Of a DNA stretch of 64,000 bases, positions 53,142 to 62,200 are shown piece by piece (within the stretch, counting starts at the first letter, position 1; every line of letters begins with the position of its first letter). A model generated the notes under the pieces. That model saw only the letters and a program-made list of their open reading frames with translations. It had not been told where the DNA came from and did no database searches. The DNA is from DASSFG01 sp035547915. Its GTDB lineage: Bacteria; Planctomycetota; Planctomycetia; Pirellulales; JAICIG01. The stretch is taken from positions 1 to 64,000 of the forward strand of contig DASZTS010000015.1 of NCBI GenBank assembly GCA_035547915.1. Reading direction: 5' to 3'. The position numbers and the translations under genes were made by a program.

Positions 53142-54056
53142 CTAGCGGCCGTTGTCGGCAAACGCCTTTCGCAGTTCGTCGATGTGGCGTGGGCAGGCCT
53201 CGCGGGGATCTTCCTTCTCTTCGTACTCGAGAACGATGTAGCCACGATAGCCGGTACCGGCCAGCATGGTCGCCAGCCGGCGATAATCGGCCGGCTCTTG
53301 CTTGCCGCCCCCCGGATTCATCGAAACCTTCACCTGCACATTCACCGCATAGGGAGCAATGCGCGCCAGTTCGGCGTAGGGATCGGCTGAGTGGAAATTG
53401 CCCGTATCGACGTTGACGCCGAACCACTCACTCTTCACGTCTTCGACCAGCCGCAGCAGACCGTCAGCCGTAGCGGTCAGCCCTCCATGGTTTTCGAGCG
53501 CCAGAAAGATCCCATGCTGTCCCGCGTAGGCACAGCACTGCTCGATCGCTTCGACGGCGAGTCGATGAGCGTCGGCTTCCGACTGACCGGGCTTGGCCTG
53601 TCCCGAGAAGATGCGAATCACCGGCGCGCCGAGTAGTTCCGCGCGATCGACCCATTGCTTCACGAACTGAATCTGTTTGTTTCGCGCTTCGCCGGGGGGG
53701 TGGCAGAAGTCGTTGCCGACGGCCGTGCCGGAGATGTCGAGTCCGAGCCGAAACGTTTGCTCTTTGAGTCGACGCAGATAGTCCGGCGTCGGGTCCGGCG
53801 GAAAATAGTAGGAGGTGAGTTCGGTTCCCTCCAGTCCCATCTTGGCGCAGTCATCGATGAAGTCGGCGAGTGTCAGAGTGGGCGATTCACCGATCAGCAG
53901 GTCGCGATAGCTGTAGGCCGCCAGACTGAATTTGAATTTAGGTTTGCCCGTGCGGCGGATCGGATCGATGGCTCTTGCAGGGTGCGCCGCCAGAAGGCCG
54001 ACCGTTGCGGCACCTCCGGCCAACAGGAATTGTCTCCGAGAGGCGGACGATACCAT
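53142..54056 (-). CDS. Tat-exported sugar-phosphate isomerase/epimerase-like protein
   Basis: A 304-residue xylose-isomerase-like TIM barrel (AP_endonuc_2) with a Tat leader SRRQFLLAGGAATVG. Core motifs include VDTGNFHSADP, LALENHGGLTA, GTELTSYYFPPDP and GYIVLEYEEKEDP, which carry the metal Glu, His and Asp. Such proteins are hydroxypyruvate isomerase-like. It lies in the minus-strand train between the HTTM and Ldh2-type genes. The product was likely acting in the periplasm; substrate unknown. Confidence 0.83.
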   Translation of the reverse strand: MVSSASRRQFLLAGGAATVGLLAAHPARAIDPIRRTGKPKFKFSLAAYSYRDLLIGESPTLTLADFIDDCAKMGLEGTELTSYYFPPDPTPDYLRRLKEQTFRLGLDISGTAVGNDFCHPPGEARNKQIQFVKQWVDRAELLGAPVIRIFSGQAKPGQSEADAHRLAVEAIEQCCAYAGQHGIFLALENHGGLTATADGLLRLVEDVKSEWFGVNVDTGNFHSADPYAELARIAPYAVNVQVKVSMNPGGGKQEPADYRRLATMLAGTGYRGYIVLEYEEKEDPREACPRHIDELRKAFADNGR

Positions 54057-54082
54057 GCGACCAAACTCCTAGCGACAGGGAG

Positions 54083-55114
54083 TCATGCGGCAACCTGGGC
54101 GGCGAGTTCCGCTCGGTGGGCGGGGCGTGGCACCCATCGCCGCAGGATTTCGGGAGAAACGAAGGCCAGGCTGCCCACGATCATTACGGCCGCCAAGGGT
54201 AGGTTGCCGACAATGGGTGCCAGCAAAATCCACATCACGGCATTGAGGACGAGCATCAGCGGTCGAGCCAAACGATTCCAGATCAGAATCGGCATCAGCG
54301 ATTGCCAAAACAGGACAGCATACGTCCAGGCGTTGATCAGCAACGGCACTCGATGCAAACCGGTCAGGTCAACCAGGCGCGACTCCGCCCGGGCGATCAA
54401 CCACCAGATGCCCAACCCGCTCCACCAGACCTCGTTGCCCACCTTACCTACCGCCATCATGGCGTAAATCAGGGTCAGATGCACCTGGATCAGGCGGACG
54501 GCCAACGTCGCCCACGGGCTTGTGACGACGGCGTCGGGTTCGCCTTCGTGCAGGCTCTGCCGTTTGGCTGCGAGCCAGGCGTCGAGCGAGCAGGCGTTGC
54601 CCGACGGACCGATGCAAAGATAGAAAATCAACATGGCCACGATCGGTTCGGTGCCCGAGGTCAGCATCGGTCCGCGGTGCAGATACGACAGGAAGACGAC
54701 GAGCGCCCCGACGGCCGTAATCCGCGTGTAAAAACCCAAGGTGAACAGGACGAGCACGCCGAGACCGAGGAAATGCACGGCCGTCAACGCCTTGCCGTCT
54801 TGGATCCGGTCGAGGTACGAAAAACGAAACTCGCGCGGCATCGCCTCGCGTACCTGTGGCGGCACCGTCTGCAAGTCGTTGTTGGTCGGTTCCACGAGGT
54901 CGCGTAGCGCTTGGACCGGCAACAGGCCCTGCGGGCCGAAATAGCGGTTCAGATCGGGCGTCAAGGACGCGATGAGGTAGACGGCGATCGCCCCAATGGC
55001 TACGCGCATTACCCCCAGCGGCATCGGGTCGCTGGGCATGAACCAAAAACGGTTCCAGCCTCGCCCCGTTTCGGTGACCAGCGTTTCCAGATAACTTGTC
55101 TGCACCCGCGTCAT
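54083..55114 (-). CDS. HTTM domain membrane protein
   Basis: A 343-residue protein with eight or so helices, an HTTM (horizontally transferred transmembrane) domain related to vitamin K-dependent gamma-carboxylase. Motifs: DPMPLGVMRVAIGAIAVYLI, HFLGLGVLVLFTLGFYTRI and RGPMLTSGTEPIVAMLIFYL, then RLIQVHLTLIYAMMAVGKVGNEVWWSGLG, cut as YAMMAVGKVGNEVWWSG. The start overlaps the stop of the 55111-55797 gene, so the two are coupled. A carboxylase activity is not expected; the exact role is unknown. Confidence 0.88.
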   Translation of the reverse strand: MTRVQTSYLETLVTETGRGWNRFWFMPSDPMPLGVMRVAIGAIAVYLIASLTPDLNRYFGPQGLLPVQALRDLVEPTNNDLQTVPPQVREAMPREFRFSYLDRIQDGKALTAVHFLGLGVLVLFTLGFYTRITAVGALVVFLSYLHRGPMLTSGTEPIVAMLIFYLCIGPSGNACSLDAWLAAKRQSLHEGEPDAVVTSPWATLAVRLIQVHLTLIYAMMAVGKVGNEVWWSGLGIWWLIARAESRLVDLTGLHRVPLLINAWTYAVLFWQSLMPILIWNRLARPLMLVLNAVMWILLAPIVGNLPLAAVMIVGSLAFVSPEILRRWVPRPAHRAELAAQVAA

Positions 55115-55797
55115 GGTTGACTCTTCTCGACGGCCGCCGGCGCCACGTCGGCAGCGGTTTCGGTTTTCAAAAGTTGAACTTTGTTGCCGATGACGAGGAT
55201 GCGGGCCTCGTAAAGCCGGGTGTAACGGCTCTCGTCGTAAGGGTCTCGTTGGGTCGGATCGCTCGACGACATACTTTCTATCGGCTGCAAGAAGTGTCGC
55301 CGGCAGCGGATAGTACCGCCCTTCGCCGAGTAAGTGCTCACGAAATGTGCGGCCAACGCCTGCGGCAGAATGCTCTCGACGGCGCGGAAGCTTTCGCCCG
55401 TAAGATCGCCGAACGTTTCGGCGAGCCGCTCGTCACGACGCCAACGCTGACGCGGCCAAAGATCATTCGAAGGCAGGGCGAACGTCTCCTTTGATCCGTC
55501 GGCCAGGTTCAACTCCACCTCGACCGCCATGTCCGTGTCTTCCTGCGTGGCGGACGTCAGGCCATACAAGGGCACGTACGACTGATCCATCGCCAGGAAT
55601 TGCAGGTAGGGCTTGATGAGCGGCACCTGGTTCCGCAAGCGCATGGCCAGGGTGGAAGGGTACCAGTTCGACAACACGGCGACGCCGAGCGCGAACAAGT
55701 GGATGAAGATCACGAAGCTGATCAGCCCGCGCAACCACTCGGGAGGCAGATGCTGATCTGAGCCGCCCGCGCGAAACGGAGAAGGGGACTGTTGCAT
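55111..55797 (-). CDS. single-pass membrane protein paired with HTTM
   Basis: A 228-residue protein with one membrane helix (about residues 25-42, LISFVIFIHLFALGVAVLSNW) followed by an extracytoplasmic domain with many charged residues. Planctomycete HTTM genes often have such a partner upstream. No motif I know; a conserved YVPLYG-like stretch follows. The stop overlaps the HTTM start (55111-55114). It is the first gene of the minus-strand train that runs to pepT. Confidence 0.6.
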   Translation of the reverse strand: MQQSPSPFRAGGSDQHLPPEWLRGLISFVIFIHLFALGVAVLSNWYPSTLAMRLRNQVPLIKPYLQFLAMDQSYVPLYGLTSATQEDTDMAVEVELNLADGSKETFALPSNDLWPRQRWRRDERLAETFGDLTGESFRAVESILPQALAAHFVSTYSAKGGTIRCRRHFLQPIESMSSSDPTQRDPYDESRYTRLYEARILVIGNKVQLLKTETAADVAPAAVEKSQP

Positions 55798-55830
55798 GCT
55801 CTTAGCTTAGCTTGCGCTCGCGGTGACTAC

Positions 55831-55867
55831 AAAAAAAGCCGGGTCTCCAAATTGTGGAGACCCGGCT
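55831..55867 (-). terminator. strong intrinsic terminator of the Cys/Gly-rich gene
   Basis: AGCCGGGTCTCCA (55837-55849) pairs perfectly with TGGAGACCCGGCT (55855-55867), loop AATTG. On the minus strand it is followed by a run of 7 T (55831-55837). It lies about 85 bases after the stop of the minus-strand Cys/Gly-rich gene and isolates it from the HTTM train. Confidence 0.9.
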
Positions 55868-55951
55868 CAAACTTATCGAAGCGTCGATCCGCCAACAGGG
55901 CTTGGCAGATCAGCTTGTCATACAAAACTGGGTCTGATTCCGAAACCGCTA

Positions 55952-56368
55952 CTAGCGACGGAAGCTGACCAAACGAGCACGGCCACGCTCGAGCTTGGCC
56001 GAGGGGGCAGCCGGAGCCGGAGCTTCGGGAGCCGGGGGGGCAGCGCCAGCGTCAGCCGGAGCACCCGGGGCGCCACCGCAGCCACAGCAGCTAGGGGGCG
56101 GGGGGCACGGCGTGCCACAGCAGGCCGGCGGACACGCCGGGGCGCCGCAGCAACCACAGCAGCCACGGTTACGACGATGGTGGTGACGACGACCGCCGCA
56201 ACCACAGCAAGCGGGAGCGCCACCACAACCACCACAATCACAACCGACCGACCCACCCGAGCAGCCACAGCAACCATGGCCAGCCAAGGCCTTGCTATCG
56301 CCCCCGATCAGGGCGATGCCGACCACCGCGAAGAAAATCGCGATGCCAAACAACAGAGCACGATTCAT
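55952..56368 (-). CDS. Cys/Gly/Pro-rich small exported protein
   Basis: A 138-residue protein. A signal peptide (1-28, ending SKALAG) is followed by about 20 Cys in repeats such as GCCGCSGG, CGGCGGAP, HHHRRNRGCCGCCG and CPPACCGTPCPPPP, then a Pro/Ala-rich tail and a basic end (KLERGRARLVSFRR). It may bind metal through the dense Cys and His or be a crosslinked wall or spore-type protein. The ATG at 56368 follows GAGGAAC. Cys-rich proteins are widespread in planctomycete envelopes. Confidence 0.75.
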   Translation of the reverse strand: MNRALLFGIAIFFAVVGIALIGGDSKALAGHGCCGCSGGSVGCDCGGCGGAPACCGCGGRRHHHRRNRGCCGCCGAPACPPACCGTPCPPPPSCCGCGGAPGAPADAGAAPPAPEAPAPAAPSAKLERGRARLVSFRR

Positions 56369-56776
56369 CCTTAGTTCCTCCAACAAACAGGTACCGTACC
56401 TAGAGACTCAAAACACGAGGCCGTCTTACGATCGTCGAAACCCCCTCCTGACGGCCGTCAAAGGGGAGGGGCCTTTTGTTCTCTTGTGCTTGGCCTCAAA
56501 TCCGCGAATCCGCCCTGTAGTAGCCTTTAACGATTACACAGATTGGAGGCGAATGCACACGCTAGGTTGACTAGGGTAACACGAGCGAAATCGTTGTCAA
56601 GCGTTAAACGAGGCAAGATTCCAGTGCTTAGACAATCGTTTTGGATTGCGTAATCTGCGTAAAGTTAGTCCATCGGGGCCAACGACGCAAGTCTCGCCCC
56701 AATGCGCGCAAAAAAAGAGCCCGATTGCTCGGGCTCTTTCTGAGTGACGCGACTAACCCCTTGCTACTAAAAGACT
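56369..56776. other. regulatory gap with two hairpins
   Basis: 408 bases. A compound hairpin at 56442-56471 (CCCCTCC / GGAGGGG around the palindrome TGACGGCCGTCA) lies upstream of the Cys/Gly-rich gene and could be an attenuator or, read on the plus strand, a terminator (followed by CTTTT). The terminator of the next lipoprotein gene lies at 56710-56739. Promoters are not defined. Confidence 0.4.
56710..56739 (-). terminator. intrinsic terminator of the 56777-57481 lipoprotein gene
   Basis: AAAGAGCCCGA (56714-56724) pairs with TCGGGCTCTTT (56729-56739), loop TTGC; on the minus strand the stem runs into a T tract (A run at 56710-56716 on the plus strand). It lies 38 bases after the lipoprotein stop. 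Confidence 0.88.
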
Positions 56777-57481
56777 TTATTTGCTTCGCGTGGGCCGGGT
56801 CGGACGCACGGCATGACGCTCGTCACCCTTCGACACAGCAGCGGTCTCGTCGGCGTCTTGGTCCGTGGTTCCATCGTCTGGTTCCTCAGCGACCGCTTCG
56901 CGCGCCCGGCGCTCCATCTCTGCCTCGGCCAACTGCTGCTTACGCTGCATGTCCTCGGGGTTCTCAAAATCGAGCAAGAGGGGCTCTTGGTCTGGGAAGA
57001 TCTTGGTGGCCATGCCGCCGATACGCCACCCTTCCTCTTCCCGCCGCAATACCCACAGGATTTCGTCGGTGCGTTCCTGGCCATCGTCATCGATGTCGGT
57101 CCAGGTCGACATAACGTGGGCCACGTCGCCGGCGCCCTCTTCCGGCAGCTCGACCTCTCCCACCGTGAACGACGCCGATTCGCTCCCCATCGGGGCCACG
57201 GCCATGTTCAGTTCGCCCGTCTTCTGCCGAGCGAGCGGGGTGAGCAACTCGTTGGATACCGTCTCGTCGCCCGACTTAATCGCATTCAAGAAGTCGCGGA
57301 CGACATTCGCCGCCTCGCCCGGGTTTGCTTGGGTGTCGTCGTCGTCCTTGGCGGCGGTCGTCTCGGTCGCCGGTTTCTCGGCTACCGATCCGTCGTTCGA
57401 TTGTCCGCAGCCCACGAGACTTGGGCACAAACCGGCAACTGCGAGCAAGGCTCCGAAACAATACTTTGAGCGGCGGCGCAT
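56777..57481 (-). CDS. putative lipoprotein of unknown function
   Basis: A 234-residue protein. The signal MRRRSKYCFGALLAVAGL is followed by lipobox LVGCGQ (Cys25). An acidic linker (DDDDTQ) precedes a domain (about 58-165) with ANVVRDFLNAIKSGDETVSNELLTPLAR, quoted to 20 as VVRDFLNAIKSGDE, and WVLRREEEGWRIGGMATKIF, which resembles a SnoaL/DUF4878-like cystatin-type fold. A Glu/Arg-rich helical stretch and basic tail follow. Not recognised beyond that. Ends in a good terminator. Confidence 0.75.
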   Translation of the reverse strand: MRRRSKYCFGALLAVAGLCPSLVGCGQSNDGSVAEKPATETTAAKDDDDTQANPGEAANVVRDFLNAIKSGDETVSNELLTPLARQKTGELNMAVAPMGSESASFTVGEVELPEEGAGDVAHVMSTWTDIDDDGQERTDEILWVLRREEEGWRIGGMATKIFPDQEPLLLDFENPEDMQRKQQLAEAEMERRAREAVAEEPDDGTTDQDADETAAVSKGDERHAVRPTRPTRSK

Positions 57482-57620
57482 CCGTGCGACTCCTTTGCAG
57501 ACCGTAACGGTGATTGAATGGGTGGCGGAGTTTGTCAGGAAGGCCCATCGGAGTCAAGAGAAGCCGGCTTCGACCGGACAATCCCACAATCCCTTCCACC
57601 GCCCATACAACGGTGGGCTC

Positions 57621-59051
57621 TCAGCGAATAAGTCGAGCCGCCGCCTGACGATCGGGCAGCAGCCCGAGTCCGACCGCGGCCACGAGCGCGGCACCAAACG
57701 CGGCCTCCTCGGCATGCCGGCATAACCGCATCGGCATCCCGAATGCCCGGGAAACGATGTCACAAAACACGCCATTTTGCCGCAAACCGTTGCCGGCTCC
57801 GACGAGCCGCGAGCGCCCGGCGCCAAGCGCAGCGACGATCTCCTGGTATCCCCCCTCGAAGACGGCTCCCATCCCTTCTAACAAAGCGCGCGTGACGTGC
57901 CCCGGTGTAAAGTTATCGATGGAGATGCCGGTGAACCTCCCTCTGAGGTCGGGCTGCTGGCGGGTGCCGGTGAAGAGCGGTTCGCACCGCAGGCCGGCGG
58001 CACCTGGCGGCACGGCAGCGGCGAGTCGATTCATTACGTCATAGAGCTGTGCCTCGGGCAATGTCTGCCCAAAGGCTTGGCAGGTTTGCTGAAAGAACCG
58101 CTCCAGAACAGCATAGGTCCGGCCCCCGCAAAGGCCGGCGTTCACGATCAAGTACCCGCCCGGGAACGGGCGTGTCTCCAGGTTCCTGCTGTAGAGGAAC
58201 CGATCGGACCACGCGGTCACCTGGCCCCCCGTGCCGACGTTGACCAGAACGGTATCGGGCAGGTCGGCAACACTGCCGTAAACGCTCGCCTGGTTGTCTC
58301 CCAATCCGACGCAAACCGGCAGACCGGCGACCAAGCCCGTCTTGGCGGCCCACGAACTGTGCAACGATCCCTGGCGCTCGCCGGCCCGGCCCACCGACGG
58401 AAATAACGTACTGGAGAGGCCCAGCGCCTCGATCGTCCGTTCGTCCCAGGCGCTCGCTCGCACGTCGAACAATCCGCTGCTCGCGGCCGAGGTAGGATCG
58501 GTCAGCGGGGCAGTGCGGGTCATGACGGCAGCCAGAAAGTCGACGAGAAAGCAAGCCCGTGCCCGTCGCGGCAGCATATCCTGGTGCGCGAGCCAGTAGA
58601 GCGTCGCTCCCATGTAGCCGGATGACAATGTGCAGCCCGCCCGCTCGCGTGCCTCGTCGCCAACGCGCGAGCGGATCTCGTTGAGCCAGATCACGCCCGT
58701 ATGTGGTTTGGTCTCTTCCGCACGTCGATCCTGCCAATTGATGAGCGGCCCGAGCGGGGTGAACTCATCGTCGATCAGCACCGCTCCGTGTTGTTGCCCC
58801 GTCAGCCCAATGCCCGCGACTTCGCCAACTCGTCGGCCTAGCGCGTGGGCCAATGTGCGCAACGCCTGCTTGGCCGCTGCCGCGATACGGTTGGCATCCC
58901 ATTCCGATCGGCCACGAGCTTTATGCTCCGAGCTGGTTATTTCTGCATCGTTCGCCACGGTCTGGCGAGCGACGATGTCGCCACTGCTGACGTCTACGGC
59001 AAGGGCCGTGATCGTGGTCGTTCCAAGATCGAGTGCAAGGGATAGGGGCAT
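57621..59051 (-). CDS. FGGY carbohydrate kinase, sedoheptulokinase-like
   Basis: A 476-residue FGGY kinase. ALDLGTTTITALAVD starts the ATPase fold, GLTGQQHGAVLID and PLINWQDRRAEE are the substrate region typical of sedoheptulokinase/xylulokinase, and VGLGDNQASVYGS plus VNVGTGGQVT the second domain. The pattern GDNQAS favours sedoheptulokinase. The C-terminal AEEAAFGAALVAAVG is standard. No sugar operon partner is nearby. Start ATG at 59051. Confidence 0.85.
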   Translation of the reverse strand: MPLSLALDLGTTTITALAVDVSSGDIVARQTVANDAEITSSEHKARGRSEWDANRIAAAAKQALRTLAHALGRRVGEVAGIGLTGQQHGAVLIDDEFTPLGPLINWQDRRAEETKPHTGVIWLNEIRSRVGDEARERAGCTLSSGYMGATLYWLAHQDMLPRRARACFLVDFLAAVMTRTAPLTDPTSAASSGLFDVRASAWDERTIEALGLSSTLFPSVGRAGERQGSLHSSWAAKTGLVAGLPVCVGLGDNQASVYGSVADLPDTVLVNVGTGGQVTAWSDRFLYSRNLETRPFPGGYLIVNAGLCGGRTYAVLERFFQQTCQAFGQTLPEAQLYDVMNRLAAAVPPGAAGLRCEPLFTGTRQQPDLRGRFTGISIDNFTPGHVTRALLEGMGAVFEGGYQEIVAALGAGRSRLVGAGNGLRQNGVFCDIVSRAFGMPMRLCRHAEEAAFGAALVAAVGLGLLPDRQAAARLIR

Positions 59052-59291
59052 CCGGTTCGCCTCGGATTTGCTGCTGGAAATGGCGTCATTTATAGCCGAA
59101 GGCCGTCGACTTTTTGCCGGAATGTGGTCCTTGAGAAGCCGCGATGCTTGGCACAGACCGGAGACAATTCATCTTCTGTGCGTTTTTTCTGGAGGAATGG
59201 GAAGATTCGGCCGATTATTCCTGTCGCGTAGATTTTACCGGCACTTCGGGCGTGCCGCTCCCAGATCGTCACCCTCGAGAGCGGAACAGTC

Positions 59292-62200
59292 GTGTTTTGC
59301 CTACCCACTGCGCGCAGGCATCACGAGGCGGTACCGAAGTGCCTCGTCGTCGCCGCGCTTGTCGTCTCCGTAGCCTTCACCAGCTTGGGTTGGTGCGAGG
59401 ACCGCTCTCCTAGTGCCTTCGAGGCCATCGAGCTTTCCCAAACCGCCGCCAACGATGTAGCTCCTCTTGTCGAGCGCGCCCTATCGTTGCAGGGAGAATC
59501 GGCCGAGTTGATCGTCGACGCCTCCCATAACCGGCTCTTGGTGCGAGGCCCGGCACAAGTCCAACGGCGCGTGCGCGAGTTGGTAAAGACCTTCGATCAT
59601 CGGCCAGCGGCGGGAAAAGTCGTCAGGGCGAATGTCGAAATGCAGCCCACAGCCAATGTTCGCACGTCGTATTCCGCGGCAGTCGATACACGTCCGCCGA
59701 CCAGCCGTGCGGCCCCCGCCCAAGCCCCGCCAGGCAAATCGGGACTCCGTCAGGCGGCAAAAACCAAGCCCGCGCGACGGCCAAAGGAGGATGCCACACC
59801 GTGGCCCTACCATGAAGTGCAAAAACTCGTGGCCCGTCCCGCCGACTCGGGTGCCCAAACGGTCGTCGAGACGATGAGCGTGCCGCTCAAGCATATCGAC
59901 GCCGGCAAACTGCCCGAGCGGCTGAAAATCCTGCTCGGCAACCGGCTATCGCCCTTGGTCACGACCAGCGAAAACGTTACCAGCTTCATCGTACAGTTGC
60001 CTGGCCACACGCCGCTGGAAATCCACGTCGAAAAGGACGCTGGTCGGGTCGTGCTCCGCGGTCCAGAAGAGTCGGCACGCCATTGTGCGCGGCTGCTCGA
60101 AGCCCTCGACGCCGAGCCCGTGGCGACGGCCAGTCGCACGCGGGTTGTATCGCTGCGCGGTCCCAGTTCGCCGTACGTGCAGAAGGCGCTCGCCGCCGTG
60201 GCAACCTCAGGTGGCGGCCGCGTTCAGCGCGCTCCCCCCGCGTCGCTCATGGCCAGGATCTTTAAGACCCGCCAACTCGACAACGATGCAGGCGGCGCCG
60301 ACCAAGCACAGCAACCGGCCGACGCGCCCCAGACAGAAGATCTCATGCCCGACGAAACCATGCCCCCCGAAGAGGAAGACGAGCACGGGGCTCTGTCGGG
60401 CGACGTCGAGATCGAGCAGATACCCGACCTGGGCGCCATCATCGTCCGTGGCAGTCAGCGCGACGTCGAACGGGTGATGAAGATCATCGAAGAGATCGAG
60501 CGGCTGAGCGCCGAGACCGAGCCGTCGATCGTGGTCTATCCGCTGAAACACATCGCCAGCGAGGCGATGGCCGACGTGGTCGAGCCGCTGTATGACGATG
60601 AATTGGCCCCGCGACAGGGTCGCGTCGATATCACTCCTCTGATCCATCCAAACGCCTTGTTGCTGATCGGCCGTGCCGAGAGCGTCAAGGCGGTGACCGA
60701 CCTCATCGTGCGGCTCGATCAGCCCGGCGGGCCCACCAGCCAATTCGAGGTCTTTCGGCTGCGGCATGCCACGGCGCAGGTCGCGGCTACGACACTGAAC
60801 CAAACGTTCGGCACGTTCAACACGGGGCTTGGGGTGCGGTTGCGGGTAACGGCCGACGCGCGCACCAATGCCCTGATCGTGCAGGCCGGTCCGCGCGATC
60901 TGCTCGAAGTTCGCAAACTGCTCAAGCAACTGGACACGCCGGGCAGCGCCGCCGTCAGCGAATTGCGGTTGTTCCGTCTGCGCTACGCCTCGGCGGCCGA
61001 AGTGGCCGCCATGTTGACTGCCGCGGTGCAAACCGGCCCCCAGCAACAACAGAATGCGCAGGGGGGACAGGCTCAACAGGCCGGCGGACAACAGCGCGGT
61101 CAGGGAGGCCAGCAGCAGGTCCAACAGCAACAGCCCGTGCAGGGGCAACAGCCAGCACAGGGACAACAACCGCCGGCGCAACCCGCGGGCCAACAGGCCG
61201 CGGCGCAGGAAACCAAGTCGGTCATGCTGCGTCTGTTGACCGTCGACCAGCAAGGGCGGAAGCAACTCAGCGTCGGCCATCTCGGCGACATACGCATTTC
61301 GGCCGATGTCAAATCGAACACGGTCGTCGTTTCGGCCCCGGCCGAAAGTCTCGACCTGATCGCGGCGCTGATTTCGCAACTCGACGTGGCCAACGCAGTG
61401 CCGGCCCAGATCAAGGTGTTCACCCTGACCAACGGCGATGCCACCAACATGGTGACCATGCTCGAAGATCTGTTTCAGATCAGTGGCACGAGCGTCGCCG
61501 TCAATGGGCCACAGCAGGGACAAGGGCCGCAGATTACGGCGAGCGAGGAAGGCGGCGTCGTTCCGCTGCGGTTCTCGGTCGATGCCCGTACGAACAGCAT
61601 CATCGCCTCCGGCTCGTCGTCCGACCTGACGGTGGTGGAAGCCATTCTGCTGCGGCTCGACGACAGCGACGTGCGCGAGCGGCGCACCATCGTCTATAAG
61701 CTCAAGAACGCACCGGCGCTCGACGTGGCGGTGGCCATCAACGAATACTTGCAGAAAGAGCGGCAGACGCAGCAGACCGCACCCGGATTGCTCAGTCCGT
61801 TCGAGAAAATCGAGCGCGAAGTCGTCGTGGTGCCCGAGTTGGTCACGAATAGCCTCATCGTCAGCGCTACGCCGCGATTCTTCGACGAGATTTCCAAAAT
61901 CGTCGAGCAACTCGACGCACGGTCGCCCATGGTGATGATCCAGGTGCTGATCGCCGAGGTGACACTCACCAACACCGACGAGTTTGGCGTCGAACTCGGC
62001 TTGCAGAATTCGATCATGTTCGACCGCAGCCTGCTGAGCGGTTTCCAGTTGATCCAGACATCGACCCAACAGGCCAATCCGGGTGGCGGTACGATTACGG
62101 CCACCAACCAGCAGATCGTCGGTGCTAACAATACGCCGGGCTATGACTTCAACAACCCGACATTGCAGGGGGCTGTGCCCGCGACGGGCTCCACGGCCAC

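Noticed and set aside
55960..56260. Cys/Gly-rich repetitive DNA, possible CRISPR or tandem repeat
   Set aside because: Repeats are short and irregular codon-level Cys/Gly repeats within one reading frame, with no constant spacer.
61027..61210. Gln-rich insert read as DNA tandem repeat
   Set aside because: CAG/CAA codons vary without a fixed period; more likely a flexible protein linker.
60207..62069. Long minus-strand ORF of 620 codons
   Set aside because: Antisense to the secretin gene; no family pattern, Leu/His-rich shadow.
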